NCBI RefSeq assembly: GCF_017309955.1
Contig: NZ_CP021247.1
Coordinates: 2,753,001-2,817,000 of the forward strand
Origin: Novosphingobium sp. KA1
Lineage (GTDB): Bacteria; Pseudomonadota; Alphaproteobacteria; Sphingomonadales; Sphingomonadaceae
Length of the DNA stretch: 64,000 bases
Direction of reading: 5' to 3'
Under the pieces are notes generated by a model. It searched no databases. It saw nothing but the letters and a program-made list of their open reading frames with translations, and was not told where the DNA came from. How positions within the stretch are numbered: position 1 is the first letter of the stretch; every line of letters starts with the position of its first letter. This document shows, one piece after another, positions 8,881 to 16,737 of the stretch. Position numbers and translations under genes: made by a program.

Positions 8881-9621
8881 ATGATCCAGATGACCGCAAC
8901 TCCTTCTGCCGAAACCGCCCTTCCGCTGGTCAGCGAGCGGCTTCACCATGCGGTGGCGCGCCGACTGGCGATGGCGATCGTCGGCGGCGAACTTCCCGCC
9001 GGCCACGTGTTCCCGGCGGAAGTGGAACACGCCGAGCGGCTGGGCGTGTCACGGTCAGTGCTGCGCGAGGCGTTCCGCGTGCTGACGTCCAAGGGCATGG
9101 TCAGCAGCCGGCCCAAGGCGGGCACCCGCGTCAACGCGCGCAAGAGCTGGAACCTGCTCGATCCCGATGTGCTGGCCTGGCAGATACAATGCGGTGCCAG
9201 TGACGAGTTCCTGCGCGACCTGTTCGAGCTGCGGCTGGTCGTCGAGCCGCAGGCAGCGGAAATGGCGGCACTGCGCCGTGACGAGCGGCAACTCACCGAC
9301 ATGGCCAATGCGCTGGAGACGATGGAGCGCTGTACGCTGGCCACCGACAAGGGCCGCTCGGCCGACATCCGCTTTCACGAACTGGTGCTGGAGGCAACGC
9401 GCAACGAACTGATGCAGGCGCTGTCCACCTCGATCTCTACCGCCATCGCCTCGACCACCGCGATCAAGAGCCGCGTGCAGGACTCCCCGCGCGACCCGAT
9501 GCCCGAGCACCACGCGCTCTACCGCTGCATTGCCGAGGGCAACGCGAAGCAGGCGCGCAAGGCGATGGTTGCACTGATCGATCTTGCCCACTCGGACACC
9601 CGCGTCGCGCTTCGGCGCTGA
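8881..9621 (+). CDS. FadR-subfamily GntR transcriptional regulator (FCD domain)
   Basis: The 246-residue protein has a GntR winged helix at the N-terminus (about residues 20-85, with the helix-turn-helix around AERLGVSRSVLREAFRVLTS) and an all-helical FCD effector domain (about 105-235). The FCD domain carries the usual acidic and His positions, such as RLVVEPQAAEMA, FHELVLEAT and HHALYRCIAEG. FCD regulators usually repress sugar-acid or amino-acid catabolism and bind short palindromes, some with GTATAC cores. The gene lies directly upstream of the GH127 operon and between two copies of the shared palindrome, which makes it the first candidate for the regulator of the island. A second ATG at 8890 is an alternative start. 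Confidence 0.88.
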   Translation: MIQMTATPSAETALPLVSERLHHAVARRLAMAIVGGELPAGHVFPAEVEHAERLGVSRSVLREAFRVLTSKGMVSSRPKAGTRVNARKSWNLLDPDVLAWQIQCGASDEFLRDLFELRLVVEPQAAEMAALRRDERQLTDMANALETMERCTLATDKGRSADIRFHELVLEATRNELMQALSTSISTAIASTTAIKSRVQDSPRDPMPEHHALYRCIAEGNAKQARKAMVALIDLAHSDTRVALRR

Positions 9622-9670
9622 AGGCTAACGCTTCGACGGGGTTGACTCGGGAGCGTCTAACCCTATCAAT

Positions 9671-9688
9671 AACCGTATACGATATTCG
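9671..9688 (+). promoter_or_regulatory. Shared regulon operator, copy 3, with promoter of the GH127 operon
   Basis: ACCGTATACGATATTC contains the core GTATACGATAT. A TTGACT (9642-9647) and TATCAA (9664-9669) with a 16-bp spacer precede it, so the operator would sit over the transcription start. This fits repression of the GH127 operon. Confidence 0.62.
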
Positions 9689-9704
9689 ATAGGAGTTTCC
9701 GGTG

Positions 9705-12077
9705 ATGAAGGCCAATCGGCGCGAATGGATGACTGGCGTGGCGGCGCTGGCCATCAGCTCAATCCCTCTCAAGGGCTTCGCGGCTGTCATCGCCCCCAAG
9801 CTTCCGATCAAGGCGAAGCCGCTGCCGCTGAGCGACGTGCGGCTGACCGCTTCGGACTATGCGACGGCGGTGGAAGTCAATGTCGACTACCTGATGTCGC
9901 TCAGCCCGGACCGCTTCCTGCACAATTTCCGCAAGTACGCGGGGCTTGAGCCCAAGGCGCCGATCTATGGCGGCTGGGAATCGGACACCATCGCCGGCCA
10001 CACGCTTGGCCACTACATGACCGCGCTGGTCCTGGCCTGGCAGCAGACCGGCAATCCCGAATGTCGCCGCCGCGCGGACTATATCGTTGACGAGCTGGCG
10101 CTCTGCCAGGCGCAGCGCAGCGATGGCTATATCGGCGCGCTCGGCCGCAAGACCAAGGACGGCAAGGTCGTCGATGGTCAGGAAATCTTCCCCGAAGTCA
10201 TGCGCGGGGAGATCAAGTCGGGCGGGTTCGACCTCAACGGATCGTGGTCGCCGCTCTACACCGTGCACAAGTATTTCGCTGGTCTGCTCGATATTCATGC
10301 GGCCTGGGGCAATGCCAAGGCGCTGGAAGTCGTCATCGGCCTGGGCGGCTACTTCGAGAAGGTCTTTGCCGCGCTCGACGACAAGCAGATGCAGGAACTG
10401 CTGGGCTGCGAATATGGCGGTCTCAACGAAAGCTATGCCGAGCTCTACGCCCAGACCGGCGATCTGCGCTGGCTGAAGGTGGCTGAGCGCATCTACGACA
10501 AGCGCGTGCTCGATCCGCTGGTGGCGCAGGAAGACAAGCTCGCCAACTTCCACGCCAATACGCAGGTGCCCAAGCTGATCGGTCTGGCCCGCATCCACGA
10601 GCTGACCGGCAAGGACGAGCCGGGCCGCGCCGCCCGCTTCTTCTGGGAACGCGTGACCCAGCACCACAGCTACGTGATCGGCGGCAATGCCGACCGCGAA
10701 TACTTCTTCGAGCCTGACAATATCGCGCTGCACCTCACGGAATCGACCTGTGAGCACTGCAACACCTACAACATGCTGAAGCTGACCCGTCAGCTCTACT
10801 CGTGGCAGCCGGACGGGGCGCTGTTCGACTATTACGAGCGGGCGCACCTCAACCACGTGATGTCGGCGCAGAACCCGCATACCGGCGGTTTCACCTACAT
10901 GACGCCGATGATGAGCGGTGCCCCGCGCGGCTATTCGCAGCCGGGCGAGGAAGCCTTCTGGTGCTGCGTCGGCTCGGGCATGGAAAGCCATTCGAAGCAT
11001 GGCGATTCCATCTACTGGCAGGGTGATGACACCCTGTTCGTCAACCTCTTCATCCCGTCGAAGGCGGAGTGGAAGGCCAAGGGCGTGGCGCTGACGCTGG
11101 CCACCGAATATCCCTTCAAGCCCGAAGTGGGCGTGACGCTGGACGCGGTGAAGAACGGCAAGTTCACCGTGGCACTGCGTATTCCGGGCTGGGCCAATGG
11201 CCGCGCACTCGTTGCCGTCAACGGTGCGCCGGTTCCGGCCAATGCGGTCAATGGCTATGCCGTGATCGACCGCCGCTGGAAGAAGGGCGACACGATTGCG
11301 CTCACCCTGCCGCTCGACCTGCGGTTCGAGGCCGCCGCCGGTTCGAAGGACGTGGTGGCCGTGCTGCGCGGCCCGCTGGTCATGGCGGCGGACCTCGGCC
11401 CGGCCGAGATGGAGTTCACCGGCGTCGAGCCGGCGATGGTGGGCGACAATCCGCTGTCCGCCTTCGCGCCGATCGTCTCGGATCGTCCGCGCTTCCAGAC
11501 CAAGGGCGTGACCCGTCCGGGCGACCTCAACTTCGTGCCGTTCTACAGCCAGTACGACCGCCGCAGCGCCGTCTACTTCAAGCGCTTCAGCGAAGCCGGC
11601 TGGAAGAGCGAGGAAGCCTCGTTCCTGGCCGAGCAGGCGCGCCAGAAGGATATCGCGGCCCGCTCGATCGACGTCATGCACCTGGGCGAAATGCAGCCCG
11701 AGCGCGACCACAACCTGACCTCGGAAATCTCCTATCCGGTCTCCTATCGTGGCCGGAACGGGCGCGATGCCCGCTCGGGCGGCTTCATCGAGTTCACGAT
11801 GAAGGTGAAGCCCGGCCCGCTGCTGCTGCAGGCGACGTATTGGGGCAGCGAGCGTTCGCGCGTGTTCGACATCTTTGTCGACGGCACCAAGGTCGTCACC
11901 CAGAAGCTCGACAACGATACGCCGGGCAAGTTCATGGATGTCGACTATGCGCTTCCCGAGGCGCTGACCAAGGGCAAGAGCGAGGTCAAGGTCCGCATCG
12001 TGCCGCATGACCGCAGCTCGGCAGGTCCGATCTTCGGCATGCGCCTGTTCACGGCCAAGCCTGCTGCTTCGAAGTGA
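9705..12077 (+). CDS. GH127-type beta-L-arabinofuranosidase, exported
   Basis: The ATG at 9705 follows AGGAG (9691-9695) at good spacing. An N-terminal NRREWMTG stretch before a hydrophobic segment suggests Tat export. The body is the DUF1680/GH127 (alpha/alpha)6 fold. Near residues 350-352 is E-x-C (CEHCNTYN), and at 420-421 is the Cys pair in FWCCVGSGMESH. Together these match the zinc site and Cys nucleophile established for Bifidobacterium HypBA1 (Glu, Cys, Cys, Cys). C-terminal parts resemble the DUF4986 and DUF6805 beta domains often fused to this family. HypBA1-type enzymes remove beta-1,2-L-arabinofuranose from hydroxyproline-linked arabinosides of extensin. It is the first gene of a four-gene operon; the next gene's start lies within 12 bp of its stop. 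Confidence 0.9.
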   Translation: MKANRREWMTGVAALAISSIPLKGFAAVIAPKLPIKAKPLPLSDVRLTASDYATAVEVNVDYLMSLSPDRFLHNFRKYAGLEPKAPIYGGWESDTIAGHTLGHYMTALVLAWQQTGNPECRRRADYIVDELALCQAQRSDGYIGALGRKTKDGKVVDGQEIFPEVMRGEIKSGGFDLNGSWSPLYTVHKYFAGLLDIHAAWGNAKALEVVIGLGGYFEKVFAALDDKQMQELLGCEYGGLNESYAELYAQTGDLRWLKVAERIYDKRVLDPLVAQEDKLANFHANTQVPKLIGLARIHELTGKDEPGRAARFFWERVTQHHSYVIGGNADREYFFEPDNIALHLTESTCEHCNTYNMLKLTRQLYSWQPDGALFDYYERAHLNHVMSAQNPHTGGFTYMTPMMSGAPRGYSQPGEEAFWCCVGSGMESHSKHGDSIYWQGDDTLFVNLFIPSKAEWKAKGVALTLATEYPFKPEVGVTLDAVKNGKFTVALRIPGWANGRALVAVNGAPVPANAVNGYAVIDRRWKKGDTIALTLPLDLRFEAAAGSKDVVAVLRGPLVMAADLGPAEMEFTGVEPAMVGDNPLSAFAPIVSDRPRFQTKGVTRPGDLNFVPFYSQYDRRSAVYFKRFSEAGWKSEEASFLAEQARQKDIAARSIDVMHLGEMQPERDHNLTSEISYPVSYRGRNGRDARSGGFIEFTMKVKPGPLLLQATYWGSERSRVFDIFVDGTKVVTQKLDNDTPGKFMDVDYALPEALTKGKSEVKVRIVPHDRSSAGPIFGMRLFTAKPAASK

Positions 12078-12088
12078 GTGAGAACATA

Positions 12089-13135
12089 ATGACTGCTACC
12101 GGCGAAATCGCCTTCTCGCTGGAGGAGGCGGACGCCTTCGCCCGCAAGGTTCTGGTCGCTTGCGGGCTGGCTGCGGACCATGCGGCAGCCGTGGCGCAGA
12201 CGATGGTTTCGGGCGAGCGTGACGGCTGCACCTCGCACGGGCTCTATCGTCTGCTCGTCGCCGCCAACTCGGTGGCGCGCGGCGTGGTGGTGCCCGATGC
12301 GGTGCCCGAAGTGAGCGAACCGGCCAAGGCGCTGGTCAAGGTGGACGGCAAGGGCGGCTTTGCCCAGCTTCCCTTCGAGCGCGGCATGCCGCTGCTGGTG
12401 GAGAAGGTCCGGACTTACGGCATCGCCGCCATGGCGCTGAACAACGTGGTTCACTTCGCCGCGCTCTGGCCCGAGGTCGAGGCGCTGGCCGAGCAGGGCC
12501 TCGTCGCGCTGGCCTTCACGCCCAGCCACGCCTGGGTCGCGCCCGAGGGCGGTACCAAGCCGGTCTTCGGCACCAACCCCATCGCGTTCGGCTGGCCGCG
12601 TCCGGCCCATCCTGACGGAAGGAACCGCGCGCCCTTCGTGTTCGACTTCGCCACCAGCGCTGTGGCGCGCGGCGAGATCGAACTGCACCGCCGCGCGGGC
12701 AAGGCGATCCCGCCGGACTGGGGTTATGACGCCGATGGCCGTCCTTCCACCGATGCCAAGGCCGTGCTCGACGGTGCGATGCGTACCTTTGGTTCGCACA
12801 AGGGATCGGCGCTGGCGGCCATGGTCGAGTTGCTGGCCGGGCCGCTGATCGGCGACATGACCAGCGCGGAATCGCTTGCCGCTGACGAGGGGCGCGGCGG
12901 CTCGCCCATCGGCGGTGAACTGATCGTTGTCATCGATCCCGCGGGCTTCCTGGGTGACAGCCTGGACGAATACCTGAAGCGCGCCGAGACCATGTTCGAA
13001 ACCATCGAAGGGCAGGGCGCCCGGCTTCCCGGTTCGCGCCGTCTGCTCGCCCGTGCCCGTTCGCAAGTGGAAGGCGTGCGCATCCCCGCGCAGCTCCACG
13101 CCGACATTCTCGAAATTCTCGAAAGGGGAAATTGA
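12089..13135 (+). CDS. Ldh-family NAD(P)H-dependent oxidoreductase, possible delta1-pyrroline-2-carboxylate reductase
   Basis: The protein (about 348 residues from the ATG at 12089; a GTG at 12074 overlapping the GH127 stop is an alternative) belongs to the malate/L-lactate dehydrogenase-like family. It has the family's SHGLYRLL motif with the catalytic His near the N-terminus, the NNVVHFAALWPEVEALAEQG stretch, and a nucleotide-site region around FGTNPIAFGWP. Known members reduce 2-oxoacids or cyclic imino acids, including delta1-pyrroline-2-carboxylate to L-proline in trans-3-hydroxyproline breakdown. Since the island also encodes 4-hydroxyproline enzymes, an imino-acid reductase role is plausible, but the substrate cannot be read from sequence. 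It sits inside the glycosidase operon with one base between its stop and the next start. Confidence 0.75.
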   Translation: MTATGEIAFSLEEADAFARKVLVACGLAADHAAAVAQTMVSGERDGCTSHGLYRLLVAANSVARGVVVPDAVPEVSEPAKALVKVDGKGGFAQLPFERGMPLLVEKVRTYGIAAMALNNVVHFAALWPEVEALAEQGLVALAFTPSHAWVAPEGGTKPVFGTNPIAFGWPRPAHPDGRNRAPFVFDFATSAVARGEIELHRRAGKAIPPDWGYDADGRPSTDAKAVLDGAMRTFGSHKGSALAAMVELLAGPLIGDMTSAESLAADEGRGGSPIGGELIVVIDPAGFLGDSLDEYLKRAETMFETIEGQGARLPGSRRLLARARSQVEGVRIPAQLHADILEILERGN

Positions 13136-13136
13136 C

Positions 13137-14936
13137 GTGAAGACTACGCTTGGCCGCGCGCTGCTGCTGGCAGGTGCGGCGGTTGCCGCGACGATTGCCG
13201 TCTCTGCCGTGGCGGCTCCGGCTGCCCAGACCGCGCCGAAAACCTCTGGAGCCCAGACCCCGGACGAAGCTTTCGAAGCGATCTACACCGCCGAATACGC
13301 CTGGCGTCTCCAGCAGAGCGGCCCCAGCGAGGATGGTCCCAAGAGCGAGCGCCTCGCGCTTCCCGACGTCGGCGTAAAGGCGCAGACCGCGCGTCTTGCG
13401 GCCTGGCAAAAGGTCGAAAAGCAGCTCGCCGCGATCGACGTCGCCAGGCTGTCGCCCGAAAACCGCATCAACTTCGCGGTCTACAAGGGCCAGATCGACG
13501 CCTTTGTCGCATCCCAGCGTTACCGCGATTACGAAAAGCCCTTCAACGCCGACACCAGCTTCTGGGGCGAACTGGCCGACTGGGCCCGCTCGCCGCTGCG
13601 CGACCAGCAGAGCGCCGAAGACTTCGTCGAAATGCTGCGCAAGATCCCGCGCTATTACGACCAGCAGATCGACAACATGCGCGCGGGCCTGAAGCGCGGC
13701 TTCTCCGCCCCGCAAGTCACGCTGATCGGGCGTGACAAGGGCATCGAACTCGTGGTCGACGCCAAGACGCCCGAGGATTCGCCGTTCTACGAACCGTTCA
13801 GGAAGCTGCCCTCGACGATCCCGGCCGCCGAGCAGGAAAAGCTGCGCGCCGAAGCTCGCGCCGCGATCACCGGCAGCGTCGTGCCAGCACACGCCAAGCT
13901 GCTCGCCTTCATGCGCGGCGAGTACGAGAAACAGGCCCGCAAGACGCTCGCCGCCTATGCGCTGCCGGACGGCAAGGCCTACTATCAGTCGAAGATTTCC
14001 GAGTTCGTCACGCTCGACAAGTCGCCGGAGGAGATCCACCAGATCGGCCTCAGCGAAATGGCGCGCATCCGCTCGCAAATGAACGAGGTGATGCAGCAGG
14101 TCGGTTTCAAGGGCGATCTCAAGGCGTTCCTGCACTTCCTGCGCACCGATCCGCAGTTCTATCCCAAGACGCCGAACGAGCTGCTCTATCGCGCCGCGTG
14201 GATCGCCAAGACTTTCGACGGCAAGGCCTCGCAGTTCTTCGGCCACCTGCCGCGCAGCCGCTTCGCCATCAAGCCGGTGCCGGATGACGTGGCGCCGTTC
14301 TACACCGGCGGGCGCGGTGGTCCGGGCATCTACCTCGTCAACACCTACGACCTGCCGAGCCGTCCGTTCTACTCGCAGATCGCGCTGACCCTGCACGAGA
14401 GTGCGCCGGGCCACGCGATGCAGATGCCGCTCGCCGCCGAGAACAAGGACCTGCCGGCCTTCCGCCGCGATACCTATCTCTCCGCCTATGGCGAGGGCTG
14501 GGCGCTCTATTGCGAGGCGCTGGGCGAGGACATGGGCATGTACGAGACGCCCTACGACCGCTTCGGCATGCTCAGCTATCAGGCCTGGCGCGCCTCGCGC
14601 CTCGTCGTCGATACCGGCATCCACGCCAAGGGCTGGACCCGCGAGCAGGCGCAGCAGTACTTGCGCGACAATACCGCACTGTCCGATCACGAGATCGAGA
14701 CCGAGGTGGACCGCTACATTTCCTGGCCGGGACAGGCGCTGTCCTACTACATGGGCCAGCTGGCCTTCGTGGATGCGCGCAAGAAGGCGGAAACCGCGCT
14801 GGGTCCCAAGTTCAACATCCGCGCCTTCCACGATGCCGTGCTGGCGCTGGGCGCGGTGCCGCTGCCGGTGATCGACAGCCGCGTCGATCAGCTGATCAAG
14901 GACGGCGGGAAGGGGCCTTATCCCGATGAGGAATAG
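13137..14936 (+). CDS. Exported DUF885 metallopeptidase-like protein
   Basis: I chose the GTG at 13137 because it follows AAAGGGGA (13122-13129) and opens directly into a signal peptide (VKTTLGRALLLAGAAVAATI). An in-frame upstream extension would overlap the previous gene. The 599-residue product carries HESAPGH (about 420-426) and a downstream GEGWALYCEALGE (Glu about 453), the DUF885 signature that resembles a zinc metallopeptidase centre. DUF885 proteins have often been annotated as putative peptidases; I know of no settled substrate. The neighbours suggest hydrolysis of short Pro/Hyp-containing peptides in the periplasm. Its last 11 bases overlap the next gene, so translation is probably coupled. 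Confidence 0.82.
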   Translation: MKTTLGRALLLAGAAVAATIAVSAVAAPAAQTAPKTSGAQTPDEAFEAIYTAEYAWRLQQSGPSEDGPKSERLALPDVGVKAQTARLAAWQKVEKQLAAIDVARLSPENRINFAVYKGQIDAFVASQRYRDYEKPFNADTSFWGELADWARSPLRDQQSAEDFVEMLRKIPRYYDQQIDNMRAGLKRGFSAPQVTLIGRDKGIELVVDAKTPEDSPFYEPFRKLPSTIPAAEQEKLRAEARAAITGSVVPAHAKLLAFMRGEYEKQARKTLAAYALPDGKAYYQSKISEFVTLDKSPEEIHQIGLSEMARIRSQMNEVMQQVGFKGDLKAFLHFLRTDPQFYPKTPNELLYRAAWIAKTFDGKASQFFGHLPRSRFAIKPVPDDVAPFYTGGRGGPGIYLVNTYDLPSRPFYSQIALTLHESAPGHAMQMPLAAENKDLPAFRRDTYLSAYGEGWALYCEALGEDMGMYETPYDRFGMLSYQAWRASRLVVDTGIHAKGWTREQAQQYLRDNTALSDHEIETEVDRYISWPGQALSYYMGQLAFVDARKKAETALGPKFNIRAFHDAVLALGAVPLPVIDSRVDQLIKDGGKGPYPDEE

Positions 14937-16506
14937 TCTCAAGCTGGCTCTGGCGGCCGGCGCGTTCGCGTCCGGCGCCCCGGTATCCGTCTCTGCGCAG
15001 CAGGCGCCCACGGCGCGTGAACTGACGGTTCCGGGCAACCCCATCCTCGCCGACGGGGATTACTACTCCACCGATCCCGCGCCGTTCGTGGCGGACGGCC
15101 AGCTCTGGATCCTGGCCGGTCGCGACGAGGCGGCTCCGGACGTCAACGACTTCATCATGCCCGAGTGGCAATTGCTCAAGACGGCCGATCCCGCCTCGGG
15201 CAAGTGGACGCATTATCCCGCGATCCTGAAGCCCGAAAACGTCTTCGCATGGGCCGAGCCTGCCCGCGCCTATGCCGGGCAGATCATTCAGGGGCCCGAT
15301 AAGCGCTACTACCTCTATGCCCCGGTGCTGGAGAAGAACAGCGACGCGAAGGACCGCTTCGCCATTGGCGTGGCGGTGGCGGACAGCCCGCTCGGCCCTT
15401 GGCGCGATGCGCATCCTTCGGGCCCGATCATCTCGCAGAAAGTGCCGGTCGCCAACGACATCCAGAATATCGATCCGACCACGATGATCGACGACGATGG
15501 CCGGGTCTATATCTACTGGGGCACGTTCGGCCAGATGCGCGGGATGGAACTCGCGCGCGACATGATCACGCCCAAGGGACCGGAGCTGGAGATGAAGGGG
15601 CTCACCGGCTTCTTCGAAGCGCCGTGGATCATGAAGCGCAAGGGCACCTATTACATGCTCTACGCCGGCAACAGGGCGGGCCCGACTTCGGACTGCACAC
15701 CCGCCGTCTACCACGCCTGCATCGCCTATGGCACCGCGCCCTCGCCGATGGGGCCGTGGACCTATCGCGGCGTGGTGCTGAAGCCGGTGTCCTCGACGAC
15801 CTCGCACTCCGGGGCGGTGGAGTTCAAGGGGCAGTGGTATCTCGCCTATCACACGGCCGATGCGAAAGGCGGCGGCCATTTCCGCCGCAGCGTCGCGCTC
15901 GACAAGATGGAATGGGACGACAGCGTCTCGCCCGCGCGCATCCTGCCGGTGGTGCCGACCCTGCGTCCGCAGCCGCCGCTGGCGCCCAGTCGCAACATCG
16001 CGCGCTCGGCATGGGCGACCGCGTCCAACGATCCGGTGCCGGTACAGTTCTGGATCAAGTCGCTCAACGACGGCGTGGTAAAGGAAGCTCCGCTGCCGCC
16101 CGACATGTGGGGTAGCTGGTCGCCGGACAATCCGCCCAGCCAGTGGATCGAGTATCGCTGGGACCAGCCGGTCACGATCGACGGCTCGCGTATCCGCTTC
16201 TGGAACGACCAGCCTGCCGGTTCCGGCGTCGGGGTGGCGCCGCCCGCGAAATGGCATCTTGAATACTGGAGCGGCAAGAAGGGCTGGAAGCCGGTTCCGG
16301 GCGCCAGCGCCTATGGCACGGCGACGGACGCCTTCCAGGAGGTCGCATTCCCGAAAGTGACGACGCGCTGCTTGCGCGCGGTCATGGAGGCTTCCGGCGA
16401 CGGCAAGACCCATGCGGCGCTGGCCGTGCAGGAATGGGAGGTGCTGGCGCCCACGTCGCAGCCGGTTGTCCCGCGCCGGGAGGATGGCGAGCCGACCTGC
16501 CGCTGA
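14926..16506 (+). CDS. Exported GH43-family glycosidase with extra C-terminal beta domain
   Basis: The 526-residue protein has a signal peptide and a five-bladed propeller containing the three acidic residues expected for GH43: Asp50 (YYSTDPAPF, general base), Asp183 (NIDPTTMIDDDG, pKa modulator) and Glu231 (GFFEAPWIMK, general acid). GH43 enzymes are mostly alpha-L-arabinofuranosidases, beta-xylosidases or beta-galactosidases. Residues about 345-510 form a second beta-rich part (PPSQWIEYRWDQPVTIDGSR, KWHLEYWSGKKGWKPV) that resembles a discoidin or carbohydrate-binding module. Beside a GH127 enzyme, an alpha-L-arabinofuranosidase that trims the outer arabinose of Hyp-linked Ara4 is the attractive guess. 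The start ATG overlaps the DUF885 stop, and an intrinsic terminator follows. Confidence 0.85.
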   Translation: MRNSLKLALAAGAFASGAPVSVSAQQAPTARELTVPGNPILADGDYYSTDPAPFVADGQLWILAGRDEAAPDVNDFIMPEWQLLKTADPASGKWTHYPAILKPENVFAWAEPARAYAGQIIQGPDKRYYLYAPVLEKNSDAKDRFAIGVAVADSPLGPWRDAHPSGPIISQKVPVANDIQNIDPTTMIDDDGRVYIYWGTFGQMRGMELARDMITPKGPELEMKGLTGFFEAPWIMKRKGTYYMLYAGNRAGPTSDCTPAVYHACIAYGTAPSPMGPWTYRGVVLKPVSSTTSHSGAVEFKGQWYLAYHTADAKGGGHFRRSVALDKMEWDDSVSPARILPVVPTLRPQPPLAPSRNIARSAWATASNDPVPVQFWIKSLNDGVVKEAPLPPDMWGSWSPDNPPSQWIEYRWDQPVTIDGSRIRFWNDQPAGSGVGVAPPAKWHLEYWSGKKGWKPVPGASAYGTATDAFQEVAFPKVTTRCLRAVMEASGDGKTHAALAVQEWEVLAPTSQPVVPRREDGEPTCR

Positions 16507-16545
16507 TCGGCGGCATCTGCGGATTTCACGAATATGTCTCGAATG

Positions 16546-16575
16546 GGGCGCAAGTCATGGGCTTGCGCCCTTTTT
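16546..16575 (+). terminator. Intrinsic terminator of the GH127-GH43 operon
   Basis: GGGCGCAAG (16546-16554) pairs with CTTGCGCCC (16562-16570) and is followed by five T. It lies 40 bp after the GH43 stop. Confidence 0.85.
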
Positions 16576-16670
16576 CACGTTTGCATTCCATAAGTTTCAT
16601 CAATTCGGATTACTCAGACAAAAAATCACAAACCCTGTCACAAACGCCTTGACACGTTTTTGAAATCGTA

Positions 16671-16688
16671 GGACGTATACGATATAAA
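16671..16688 (+). promoter_or_regulatory. Shared regulon operator, copy 4 (TonB receptor at 16738)
   Basis: GGACGTATACGATATAAA contains the conserved GTATACGATAT half. A TTGACA occurs at 16649-16654, so the operator covers the region where the -10 element would be expected. Confidence 0.62.
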
Positions 16689-16737
16689 TATGACATCCGG
16701 AGAGACCGGCGTCGGGGATCAGAACAGGGGGTTTTGC

